DNA of 64,000 bases, from the NCBI RefSeq assembly GCF_009857435.1, contig NZ_WWCK01000006.1, positions 393,029 through 457,028 on the forward strand. The letters run 5' to 3'. Below are positions 18,555-26,468 of this stretch, piece by piece (position 1 is the first letter of the stretch; every line of letters starts with the position of its first letter). Both the position numbers and the translations under genes were made by a program. The notes beneath the pieces were generated by a model that searched no databases, was not told where the DNA came from, and worked only from the letters and a program-made list of their open reading frames with translations. The stretch is from Duganella rivi (GTDB taxonomy: Bacteria > Pseudomonadota > Gammaproteobacteria > Burkholderiales > Burkholderiaceae_D).

Positions 18555-19638
18555 TTTGTTATTAGGTCGGCTACTCTTGACCAGCATGGCCGGCTGGCCT
18601 ATCATTGCCAGCAATATGCCCGACGCCTCTGCACTCTGTGTACGCGTCGGTTTTCATTTGTGCTGCGGCCATAGTGCCCATCCTTTCCATCCCGGAAACG
18701 CTCCCAGCTCCTGCGGTGAAATCTGCTGACTAGCAACCACCGGCAAATCATTCTCCAGCAAGCCCTTGAAGCGCAGCCCCCAGCTAGAATTCGGACAAAT
18801 AACACTCAACAGTTGCTGCATTAGACAAAAATAGAAAAACGGCCGGGCATTGTCTAGTTGAGTGGGCCAATCAGCAGGAACATCCGAACGCTCCAACACA
18901 TTAATGTTCCATAGGCGGCTGTGGTGCGCCGACACATTACGGATGAAATTCAAGCTGCGTAACCATTGAGCAAAGGCCAAACCAGTCGGTGCGCCGTACA
19001 GAGTTGCAATCGTCTGCTGGTCGGCATGCTGCATACCGGCGAAGAGCTTAGACAGCAAACCAAAATCCCACACTTCAACTGCTACCCAAATTGGCATGGC
19101 GCCATACTGCTGCTGATGGTGAGCGACAAAAGGCTCTTTACGAGCGCGGTGTAGCATCGAATAGTACTTGGTCAGCCAAACTTGGTGCTGCGTCTTGCCC
19201 GCATCTGGCCCTTTAGCGATCACCTTCTTGGTGAAGTTACCATGTAAGCATGCCGGGTTTTCATGAGCCTCCGGGTCGCGCTGCCCCAGTAAATGTGCAA
19301 CATCCACCCGCACCGCCATTTCAATGCGCTCCAGTGCATCGAGTGCCAGCAATCGCAATCGCTTATCGAATACGTATAGCCGCACCACATCCTCAAGCCG
19401 ACTACCCGACACGAAACTATCCAGACGAACAGCCTTCCCCTGTGCCGTGGATGCGGCCGTGTCTATGGCCCGCAGGGGATACCAGTAGCCACTCAGGCGG
19501 TAGTAGCCGAGGCGTTCAAGGTAGTCGAGCGCAGCACCAGGGTTATCTACCTCTAGCCCACGATCCTGCAGTTGCTGCAATTGGTCGGCGAATGAGCGCC
19601 AAGGCTTGAGGTTCTTCACGGGGCATAGTCTCCTTAAC
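18551..19638. mobile_element. Inserted segment carrying a lone Abi gene
   Basis: The 1,088-bp segment between the two copies of the direct repeat holds the minus-strand Abi gene and about 100 bp of non-coding sequence (18555-18653). It looks less GC-rich than its surroundings and uses A/T-ending codons more often. I see no transposase, integrase or terminal inverted repeat. The mechanism is therefore unknown: a passive cassette, a trans-mobilised element or a recombination scar are all possible. That it is an insertion is inferred from the repeat and from how it restores both flanking genes. Confidence 0.6.
18654..19619 (-). CDS. Abi family abortive-infection protein
   Basis: 321 aa, resembling the AbiD/AbiF (Abi_2) family of phage-defence proteins. 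The N-terminus has the family's LERLGYYRLSGYWYPLR signature (about residues 35-51), followed by YVFDKRLRLLALDALERIEMAVR. A HEPN-like R-x4-H motif is present as FIRNVSAHHSRLWN (about residues 225-238), the element expected for RNA cleavage in HEPN proteins. The start is GTG at 19619 with AAGGAG ten bases upstream; the ATG at 19626 is out of frame. No membrane segment and no partner gene is adjacent. Its upstream side abuts the right-hand repeat copy, so its promoter would have to lie within or beyond the 3' end of the serine hydrolase gene. The defence role is by family; the nuclease role is inference. Confidence 0.82.
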   Translation of the reverse strand: MKNLKPWRSFADQLQQLQDRGLEVDNPGAALDYLERLGYYRLSGYWYPLRAIDTAASTAQGKAVRLDSFVSGSRLEDVVRLYVFDKRLRLLALDALERIEMAVRVDVAHLLGQRDPEAHENPACLHGNFTKKVIAKGPDAGKTQHQVWLTKYYSMLHRARKEPFVAHHQQQYGAMPIWVAVEVWDFGLLSKLFAGMQHADQQTIATLYGAPTGLAFAQWLRSLNFIRNVSAHHSRLWNINVLERSDVPADWPTQLDNARPFFYFCLMQQLLSVICPNSSWGLRFKGLLENDLPVVASQQISPQELGAFPGWKGWALWPQHK

Positions 19639-19669
19639 TCAACGTGCTGGAAGGCTACGAGACAGCGCT
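19639..19669. repeat. 31-bp direct repeat, right copy
   Basis: Identical to 18520-18550. On the minus strand it encodes the last residues and the TGA stop of the serine hydrolase; on the plus strand it would encode the end of the amidohydrolase-like protein followed by TGA. Confidence 0.97.
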
Positions 19670-20688
19670 GTGAAGACGTAATCCGTCAGCAGCTTCTCGC
19701 TGACGGCGTGCGGCTGGCGTACCTGGAAGTTGGTGGTGGTGATGACCACCACCGCACGCTGTTCCGGGATGATCACTACTTTGTTGCCGCCGCTGCCCGA
19801 CATCATGGCGGTGCGGTAGCTCTTGCCGTCCTGCGTGAAGGTCTTGAGCCACCAGAGGTAGCCGTAGTCGGTGTTGTCATCGACTTGCGAATGCGGCGAT
19901 AGCGATTGCTTGACCCACTCGGCGGAGAGGATGCGCTTGCCCTGCCATGTGCCGCCGTTCAAATACAGCTCCCCTAATTTCAACAGATCGAGACTGCGCA
20001 GGCCCAAGCCGCCGCCGGTCATGACCGGGCCGGCCGGTGTCGATTGCCACTTCAGTTTGGTAATGCCCAGTGGCCCAAACAAGGTGCGTGCCGCAAATTG
20101 ATCGGTTTTTTCGCCGGTGGCTTTTTCCAGCACCGGGCCAAGCATGGTGGGGCCGGCGGTACAGTAGGAGAAGCTGCGGCCATGCGGCGAGTCCTGCGGC
20201 TTGGTCACCCAGTCAGGGAAGCCGCGTATCGGCAGATCCATCGTGAACTGCGTCCAGTCCTCCAGCAAGTACATGGCTTCCTCGTTCCCGCGCGAGAACT
20301 GGTTTTGGTCGTCGCACTCCAGCAGGGAACTCATGCTGAGGAGGTCTTCGACCGTGATTTTATCCTTGCGTGGATCGGGATAGCGCACTGGCTTCTTCTC
20401 GGGGAAGAAGCCGAACACCGGCGTGGTGAGTTTCAGCTTGCCTTGATCGATGGCGATCCCCACCAGCATATCGGTCACGCTCTTGGTGACCGAGCGCGTG
20501 TTGCGCAGGCCTTCGGCGCCGTCTTTATCGAAGTAGGATTCGTGTACCAGCTTGCCGTCTTGCGAGATCAAGACGCTGGTGATTTGTTTGAAGTCGCCCT
20601 TGCGGATGGCAGCGTCCATGTCCGCCAGGGGCTCGGCCGCCGCAGCGGTCATGCTCAGTAAAACCAGGGGCAAGAGTTTTCGTAACAT
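19639..20688 (-). CDS. Periplasmic serine hydrolase, beta-lactamase class C fold
   Basis: 349 aa with an N-terminal signal peptide (MLRKLLPLVLLSMTAAAAEP). The nucleophile motif SxxK appears as SVTK (about residues 68-71), and a YCT tripeptide in SFSYCTAGP stands where class C enzymes have the tyrosine of YxN. The family includes beta-lactamases, esterases and D-aminopeptidases, so the substrate cannot be read from sequence. It lies 25 bp downstream of the PepSY-reductase gene on the same strand and is probably the last gene of the Fur-controlled operon. An activity on a siderophore or its ester bonds is possible but unproven. Its final codons and stop lie wholly inside the right-hand copy of the 31-bp repeat. 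Confidence 0.82.
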   Translation of the reverse strand: MLRKLLPLVLLSMTAAAAEPLADMDAAIRKGDFKQITSVLISQDGKLVHESYFDKDGAEGLRNTRSVTKSVTDMLVGIAIDQGKLKLTTPVFGFFPEKKPVRYPDPRKDKITVEDLLSMSSLLECDDQNQFSRGNEEAMYLLEDWTQFTMDLPIRGFPDWVTKPQDSPHGRSFSYCTAGPTMLGPVLEKATGEKTDQFAARTLFGPLGITKLKWQSTPAGPVMTGGGLGLRSLDLLKLGELYLNGGTWQGKRILSAEWVKQSLSPHSQVDDNTDYGYLWWLKTFTQDGKSYRTAMMSGSGGNKVVIIPEQRAVVVITTTNFQVRQPHAVSEKLLTDYVFTALSRSLPAR

Positions 20689-20713
20689 GACCGCTCCAAT
20701 CAGTTAGACCGAA

Positions 20714-23104
20714 TCAGTATACATCGCGGCGGTAGCGACCTTCCTCCGCCAGTTTTTCCAATTGTTCGCGGCCAATGATGTCGGCCAGCGCCTGGTCTAC
20801 GCCGCCGGCCATGCCTTGCAGGCTGCCGCAGACGTAGACGACTGCGCCATCATTGATCCATGCGCGCAGCAGGTCGGCGCGTTCGCGCATGCAGTCTTGC
20901 ACGTAGCCGCCGCCAGTGACGTCACGCGAATACACAAGATCCAGCTCCGGCAGGAAGCCTTGGGCGCGCCAGCCTTGGATCTCGTCCGCGCAAACCGCAT
21001 CGTGTTCTTGCTGGCGCTCACCGAAGATCAGCCAGTTTTTCTGCGCACCTTCCAGTACGCGTGCGCGCAGGTGCGAACGCAGGCCGGCAATGCCGGAGCC
21101 GTTGCCGATGTAGATGGACGGTGCAGGCGTCGGATACGCATCGAACGATGGATTGGCAATCAGGCGCACGCGCACTTCATCACCGATGGCCGCTTGCGCG
21201 GTCAGCCATCCCGACGCCAAGCCCAGCCCCTGCTCGTTCTGTACCTGGCGCACCACCAGCTGCATGCTGCCGTCTTGCGGCACCGAGGCCAGCGAATAGC
21301 GGCGTGGCGCTACGTCCTTGCCGCCGTAGTGGCCCGGCCAGATATCGACCAGCGCACCGGGACGCCAACCGTCGCCAATTGCGCCGCTCAGCGTGATCTC
21401 GTACAACGGGAAGCCGATGCTGCCGGGGTTGAGCAGCGTGCGTCCGCTCAAGCGCCAGCTGGCGTAATCGCTGTCATCGGCGGCGGTCAACGTAACCTCG
21501 TTAGTCGTGCTCTCGCCCATCAAGCCACGCAGTGCGTTGCCCCAGCGCGCTAATGCTCCGGCGTCGCCGTTGTCCACTTCAATCATCGGATGCAACGGCT
21601 GCGCGCCCATGAACGCCAGACGCTGATCCAGCGTGCGTCCAAAGCCGCAGAACTCCGCGTAGTTGCGGTCACCCAGTGCCAGCACCGCGTACTGCATGTG
21701 CTTCAACTCCTGCGCCGCTGCACCGAGCAAGCGGCTGAAACGGCGCGCGCTATCCGGCGGTTCGCCCTCGCCAAAGCTGCTGGCGACAAATAACGCGCGG
21801 CGATATTGGCCCAGCTGCGGCGGCGTCAGTTTTTCCAGCGACTGCACGTGCACCGCTACCCCGGCCTTTTGCAAGGCCGCCGCGCTTTGCAGCGCAAGGC
21901 GTTCCGCTTGGCCGGTCTGGCTGGCGTAGGCCATCAGTACCGGATCATCCGTATTGCCGCCGGCCGTCGATGCTTTGAATTGCGCGCGCTCGGCCATCGC
22001 AATGCGTTTCTGCTTGCGGCGGTTGAGGTACAGCATCCAGCCAGTGATGCCAAAGCCCGGCAACGCCAGCGCCGCAATGAACACGATGATCTGGCCGATC
22101 ACGCCGAAGTAAGTCCCCAAGTGCAGCGGATAAATGGTGGACTGGAAGCGCGCGCCAACCGGTTTGTCCGCATACAGCTCGTTCTTCAACAACGCGCCGG
22201 TTTGCTGATTGATCGACATGCTGCTGCGCGCCCGCACGTGCGGCGCATCTTTGGCCACCCACAGAATTTGCAGCGGCTGCGTAGCGCGCTCCGGCGGACG
22301 CAGGAAAGCCATTTGCCAGTTGGGGGCGTTCTTCTGGAAGGTCTCCCAGCTGATCGACAGATCAGGCGCTTCGCCTTTCAGCGGCTTCGGTGCTTTCGGC
22401 TTGGCCGCAGCGGCTTCGCGCGGCGGGCGCAAGGTGCCCATCCAGCCATCCGCCATATCGCGGATCGGATCAAAGGCCCAGTACACGCCGGATGCGGTGA
22501 ACATCAAGAACACCACCATCACCCACGTGCCGGCCACCGAGTGCAAACCCCACAAGAAGGAGCGGCCCTTCATGCGCGTATCGAAGGTCAGCCACGTACG
22601 CCAGTCCCACACGCGGCGCGGCCAGCGCAAATACAAGCCGGTCAGCGCAAGGCCCATCAGGCAAAACGCCAGCGTGCCGCTGACCATCTTGCCCGGATCG
22701 CGTGGCAGCAGCAGGAAACGGTGCAGCTGCTCGACCCATTCAAAGAAATCTTCGCCGTCCAGCTCCGCCAGTAGCGCGCCGGTGTAGGGATTGAGGTAAA
22801 TCGTTTCGCCCTTGCGCTGGCCCGGCGGCGGCGCAAGGCCGACGCGCGCGCTGGAACCCGGCGTGTCGTAGAAAATGATGCTGGTCACGCGCTCGTGCGG
22901 CTTGGCTGCTTTCGCCGCCAGCATGATCTGCTGCGGCCCAAGCACCGCCGCGCTTTGCACAGCTACGTTGCGCACGCCGGGATTGAGCGCGTCAAGAATC
23001 TGCTCGCGGAAAGCGAGGATGGCGCCGGTCAAGCCGATCACCATCAAGACCGTGCCGGCCGTGATGCCGACAAACCAATGCAGCTGGAACCAAAGCTTTT
23101 TCAC
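20714..23104 (-). CDS. PepSY-flavodoxin-NADPH reductase fusion (ferric-siderophore reductase type)
   Basis: 796 aa inner-membrane flavoprotein. The N-terminal half (about 1-375) is a PepSY-associated membrane domain with several hydrophobic helices (LHWFVGITAGTVLMVIGLTG; VMVVFLMFTASGVYW; IIVFIAALALPGFGITGWML). A flavodoxin-like domain follows (VLMAYASQTGQAERLA, about 395-535). The C-terminal third is a sulfite-reductase-type FAD/NADPH module with RRYSLASVP (FAD), IYIGNGSGIAGLRSHLRAR (nucleotide) and the C-terminal RYRRDVY. Such fusions pass electrons from NADPH across the membrane to reduce siderophore-bound iron. Its start overlaps the end of the receptor gene by four bases, indicating translational coupling. 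Electron transfer to a ferric siderophore is inferred from family and context. Confidence 0.88.
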   Translation of the reverse strand: MKKLWFQLHWFVGITAGTVLMVIGLTGAILAFREQILDALNPGVRNVAVQSAAVLGPQQIMLAAKAAKPHERVTSIIFYDTPGSSARVGLAPPPGQRKGETIYLNPYTGALLAELDGEDFFEWVEQLHRFLLLPRDPGKMVSGTLAFCLMGLALTGLYLRWPRRVWDWRTWLTFDTRMKGRSFLWGLHSVAGTWVMVVFLMFTASGVYWAFDPIRDMADGWMGTLRPPREAAAAKPKAPKPLKGEAPDLSISWETFQKNAPNWQMAFLRPPERATQPLQILWVAKDAPHVRARSSMSINQQTGALLKNELYADKPVGARFQSTIYPLHLGTYFGVIGQIIVFIAALALPGFGITGWMLYLNRRKQKRIAMAERAQFKASTAGGNTDDPVLMAYASQTGQAERLALQSAAALQKAGVAVHVQSLEKLTPPQLGQYRRALFVASSFGEGEPPDSARRFSRLLGAAAQELKHMQYAVLALGDRNYAEFCGFGRTLDQRLAFMGAQPLHPMIEVDNGDAGALARWGNALRGLMGESTTNEVTLTAADDSDYASWRLSGRTLLNPGSIGFPLYEITLSGAIGDGWRPGALVDIWPGHYGGKDVAPRRYSLASVPQDGSMQLVVRQVQNEQGLGLASGWLTAQAAIGDEVRVRLIANPSFDAYPTPAPSIYIGNGSGIAGLRSHLRARVLEGAQKNWLIFGERQQEHDAVCADEIQGWRAQGFLPELDLVYSRDVTGGGYVQDCMRERADLLRAWINDGAVVYVCGSLQGMAGGVDQALADIIGREQLEKLAEEGRYRRDVY

Positions 23105-25173
23105 AGGTCGACCTTCACACTCAGTTTAATCAAACGCGGTGCACCGGACGCAAGGCGCGTGCCTGCGCCAGCCCAGTAATGTTTGTCCGCCGCGTTGTCG
23201 ACGTTCAGTTGCCACACCATGTTGTTGACGGCGTAGCGGCCGCCCACGCTGAACAGCGTTACGCCGCCGAGGAAGGCTTGATTCAAATCGTTGACCGGAC
23301 GGCGGCCGGTGTAATACGCGCCGCCATTGAGCGACAAGCCAGGAGTCAGCTCATACGACAGGAAGGCGCTGCCGGTTTGCCTGGACGCGTTCTCCGGCAG
23401 CTTGCCGTTGTAGTCCGCATTGATGTGGCGGAATTCAGGATCGAGGAACTGCGCCGAGGTTTGCCACGACAATTGGCGCGTCAGCTTGCCTTGCGCCGAC
23501 AATTCAAGACCGCGATAACGCTGCTCGCCATCGGCGGTAAAGACGTTGGCGGTGTTGGTGTAGTAGCCCGGACGGCTGATATCAAACAGCGCCGCTTGCA
23601 CCAGCGTGCCGCCCTGCTCGCGCCAGCGCGCACCGAGTTCCTTCTGGCGGCTGACGCCCGGCGCCATGCGCACGCCGACGTTGGCGCTGCCGGTCGGCGC
23701 GGTCTCGCCCTCTTCCAAGCCTTGCGAGGATGAAGCGTAGAACGACAGGTCTTGATTCAGCTTGTAGATCAGCGCCGCCATCGGAGTGGTCTTGCTGACG
23801 TCATAGTGATTCGTGCCTTGGTCGCTGCGATACTGCACGCTGCGCACGCCGGCCACCGCTTGCCACTGCGGCGAGAAGGTCAGACGGTCGATGGCATACA
23901 CGCCGCTGTCGCGCGAGTCCAAGGCCGCCGTGGTAGGCGCAGACGGATATGCACCAACCGTATAGCTCGTGATCGGCGTAGGGTTGTACAGGTTCTGCGA
24001 CGCGATGGTGTAGTTGGCTTGGTAGATCGGGTCTTGTCCCTTGTCGGTGCGCGTGGCGCCGAAGGTGAGGTCATGCTGCACTGGCCCAGTCGCCACCGTG
24101 CCAGCCAGTTCGGCGCGCAGCATGTCGGAGTCGACCAGGCTGTGTTGCAGGTTGCCGGTGATGCGGCCAGCGCCGGTGGCCAATGCCGCCGCATTGGTCA
24201 AGCGGAAGATGGCCAGTGCGCGGTCGCGCGCCGTTTCGGAGTGGCCTGCTTCCACCGTCAGCGCCCAGTTGTCGCTCAGCGCGTAATCGGCGCGCAGCAT
24301 GGCGTTCCTGGTCTCGGCGTCGAACTTGGCCCAGTCCGGGCCGATCAAGCGTTTCGGATCCAGCGCGGCGGGCAGCGTGATGACGCCATTCACGGCGGCC
24401 GGCAGCGCGATGCCCGCTTGCTCGGTGACGCGGCGTTTGTCGTATTCCAGATCCGCCTTCAGCAGCAGGCGTGCATTGACGCGCCAGTCCAGCGCCGCCG
24501 AGACGAATTTGCGGTTGCCGTTGCCGACGTTGTCCAGGTAGGAACCTAGCGTGCCGCCCGCCGCGTTAATCCGCACACCCACTTGCTGCTGCTCGCCAAA
24601 GCGGCGCGCCACGTCGGCAGTCGCCACCGCGCTGCCATTCTGATCGACCATCAAGCCGACCGTGCTGACCGGCTTCGCGCCGGCGCGCTTGGTGACGAAA
24701 TTGACCACGCCGGCCGGCGAGGTGAAGCCGTAGTACAAGGCGGTGGCGCCTTTCAGCACCTCCACGCGCTCCTTGTCCTCCATTGGCACCTGCGAGAAGT
24801 TCATGATCGGCAGCGTGCCGTTCAAGCGGTAGTTGGTGCGGTTCTCCACCGCGATGCCGCGGATGACCAGTTGATCCCAGGTCTCGCCGCCATTCTGCTG
24901 GCGCGTAACCCCGGCGGTGTTGCGCAGCGCGTCGTACAAGCCGCCGGCCGCCTGCAATTCCAGCACTTCGCGCGTGATCACGTTGACGGTGGACGGCACA
25001 TCCATGATGTCGGCGCCACGGAAGCTGCCTGCTTCCACCGTTGTCGGCGCAAAGCCGTCGGCGCGCGCCGCCGTCACCTTCACGGCATGCAGGACTTGCT
25101 CGCCGGCCTCCTGTGCAGACACGGGGAACACTGCCGAAACGGCGAGGCAAACGGGGAGCAGACGGAGCGACAT
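23101..25173 (-). CDS. TonB-dependent siderophore receptor
   Basis: 690 aa outer-membrane gated barrel. A signal peptide (cleavage near VSAQEAG) leads to a short TonB-box-like stretch (LHAVKVTAAR). The plug domain follows, with DVPSTVNVITREVL, LRNTAGVTRQ and the FhuA/FecA-like ERVEVLKGATALYYG. The barrel ends in KLSVKVDL rather than the usual terminal aromatic residue. It transports a ferric siderophore, probably of hydroxamate or catecholate type. The gene is directly preceded by a Fur box and coupled by a four-base overlap to the PepSY-reductase, forming an iron-uptake operon. Confidence 0.92.
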   Translation of the reverse strand: MSLRLLPVCLAVSAVFPVSAQEAGEQVLHAVKVTAARADGFAPTTVEAGSFRGADIMDVPSTVNVITREVLELQAAGGLYDALRNTAGVTRQQNGGETWDQLVIRGIAVENRTNYRLNGTLPIMNFSQVPMEDKERVEVLKGATALYYGFTSPAGVVNFVTKRAGAKPVSTVGLMVDQNGSAVATADVARRFGEQQQVGVRINAAGGTLGSYLDNVGNGNRKFVSAALDWRVNARLLLKADLEYDKRRVTEQAGIALPAAVNGVITLPAALDPKRLIGPDWAKFDAETRNAMLRADYALSDNWALTVEAGHSETARDRALAIFRLTNAAALATGAGRITGNLQHSLVDSDMLRAELAGTVATGPVQHDLTFGATRTDKGQDPIYQANYTIASQNLYNPTPITSYTVGAYPSAPTTAALDSRDSGVYAIDRLTFSPQWQAVAGVRSVQYRSDQGTNHYDVSKTTPMAALIYKLNQDLSFYASSSQGLEEGETAPTGSANVGVRMAPGVSRQKELGARWREQGGTLVQAALFDISRPGYYTNTANVFTADGEQRYRGLELSAQGKLTRQLSWQTSAQFLDPEFRHINADYNGKLPENASRQTGSAFLSYELTPGLSLNGGAYYTGRRPVNDLNQAFLGGVTLFSVGGRYAVNNMVWQLNVDNAADKHYWAGAGTRLASGAPRLIKLSVKVDL

Positions 25174-25213
25174 GGATGGGCACGAACAAAGAGGAGATGC
25201 CCGTCATTTTACC

Positions 25214-25232
25214 GATAATGCGAATCATTATC
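25214..25232 (-). promoter_or_regulatory. Fur box upstream of the siderophore receptor
   Basis: The sequence GATAATGCGAATCATTATC matches 17 of 19 positions of the classical GATAATGATAATCATTATC consensus. It lies about 40 bp before the receptor start and 12 bp beyond the stop of the LysR gene. Iron-bound Fur is expected to repress the receptor operon here. Confidence 0.92.
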
Positions 25233-25244
25233 AATTACTACTCT

Positions 25245-26141
25245 TCAACCATCCCAATACGGCGGATCGCCGAAGGCCTCTTTCAGCCAGGCCGCCAGGG
25301 CGCGCAGCTTGGCCGACGGCTTGCGGCCGTGCGGATGGCCGATGTAGAGGAATTCCGGCTCGGCCTGCATGCCGACATCAATCCTGGTCAGCTTGCCGTC
25401 CCGCAGCGCCTGGCCGACGATGAAGGCCGGCAATAGCGAAATGCCCAGCCCTGCTATGGCGGCGTCCAGCATCATGTCGCCGTTATTGAGCACCAGGTCG
25501 CCATCGCCCTGCACCACGTAGGCTTGGTCGCCATCGACAAAGCGCCAGTCGGCCGTGCCGCGATTGGTGTAAAAAATACCACGATGCTCGGCCAGCTCCT
25601 CCAGGTTGGCGGGCGTGCCATGGCGCGCGAGGTAGCCTGGCGACGCTACCAGGTAGCGCGGACTGGGCGCCAGCTGCCACGCCACAAGGAAGGAATCGAC
25701 GATGGGGCCGTTGCGGATGACGGCGTCGAAGCCGTCCGAGGTGGCGTCCACGCGGCGGTCGTTCAAGTCCAGCGTCAGCTGGATATCGGGGTATTTTTGG
25801 AGGAATCCGTACAGTGCCGGCCCGAGGTGCATGCGGCCAAAAGTGACCGGCGCCGAGATGCGCAGCGGCCCGGTCAGCTCGCCGCGCCGTTCGGCCAAAT
25901 CGGCCTGGGCTTGCCGCACCTCGCACACGATGCGGCGCGCGCGCTCAAGAAACGCCGAACCATCCTCCGTGACGGACAGTTTTCGGGTACTTCGTTGCAA
26001 AAGTGTTGCGCCAAGTGAACGCTCCAGCTCCGCCAGGCGCTCGCTCACCACCGATCGCGAGATGCGTAGGTGGCGCGCTGCCTCGCTCAGAGACCCACTA
26101 TCTACAACCTGTACAAAGGTAAAGATGCCTTCTAGTTTCAT
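25245..26141 (-). CDS. LysR-family transcriptional regulator
   Basis: About 298 aa. The N-terminal winged helix is typical (MKLEGIFTFVQVVDSGSLSE, then AARHLRISRSVVSERLAELE), followed by a periplasmic-binding-like effector domain (GPLRISAPVTFGRMHLGP; YPDIQLTLDLNDRRVD; LPAFIVGQALRDGKL). I chose ATG at 26141 because the conserved MKLEGI start of this subgroup sits there; a longer frame begins at 26183 without support. It precedes the Fur-regulated receptor on the same strand, but that gene has its own promoter region. Divergently, upstream, lies the remnant of a TonB receptor, which may have been its original target. Confidence 0.9.
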   Translation of the reverse strand: MKLEGIFTFVQVVDSGSLSEAARHLRISRSVVSERLAELERSLGATLLQRSTRKLSVTEDGSAFLERARRIVCEVRQAQADLAERRGELTGPLRISAPVTFGRMHLGPALYGFLQKYPDIQLTLDLNDRRVDATSDGFDAVIRNGPIVDSFLVAWQLAPSPRYLVASPGYLARHGTPANLEELAEHRGIFYTNRGTADWRFVDGDQAYVVQGDGDLVLNNGDMMLDAAIAGLGISLLPAFIVGQALRDGKLTRIDVGMQAEPEFLYIGHPHGRKPSAKLRALAAWLKEAFGDPPYWDG

Positions 26142-26159
26142 GATTGTTCTGCTTTTCCG

Positions 26160-26178
26160 AATTCCTGTTGCGGGAATT
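26160..26178. promoter_or_regulatory. Candidate LysR operator
   Basis: Inverted repeat AATTCC-N7-GGAATT immediately upstream of the LysR start, of the T-N11-A form expected for LysR proteins. Position and symmetry are the only support. Confidence 0.4.
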
Positions 26179-26292
26179 GGCAACTATTCCATTAAAAGAT
26201 ACTCAACCATACTGGACTTGATCCCAGCTCGCCAAGGCCGTCAAGCGGGCCAGAAGGGGGAGTGAAATCATAAAAACAGGAAAAACGTTGAT

Positions 26293-26438
26293 GATGAAAG
26301 CCACCATGCTGCCGCCCGAGATAGCGCTACCATCCAGCGCTTGGAAGTGACCGGCTCGTCGAGCAAGTGCATTGCGCTAGAAGAAGCAAGTTGGACTACA
26401 TCAAGAACCTGACGCTGACCGCAGCCTACAAGTTTTAA
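26293..26438 (+). pseudogene. Remnant of a TonB-dependent receptor (N- and C-terminal ends joined)
   Basis: Two short coding relics are joined with the barrel missing. The first (26293-26390) reads ...ARDSATIQRLEVTGSSSK, matching residues just after the signal peptide of the intact receptor downstream (SDAIQRVEITGSSIK) and closely similar at DNA level. The second (26391-26438), in another phase, reads LDYIKNLTLTAAYKF followed by TAA, the typical C-terminal strand of a TonB receptor ending in aromatic F. An internal deletion of about 2.5-3 kb in a former tandem paralogue explains this best. The rest of 26142-26468 holds a candidate LysR operator and probable promoter DNA. Confidence 0.75.
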
Positions 26439-26468
26439 ATTTTTTTACCGCACGGGAGTTTGAGAATT

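Noticed and set aside
18551..19669. Insertion sequence or integron cassette carrying the Abi gene
   Set aside because: No transposase, integrase, terminal inverted repeats or attC-like structure was found; only the direct repeat supports an insertion, so no named element type is claimed.
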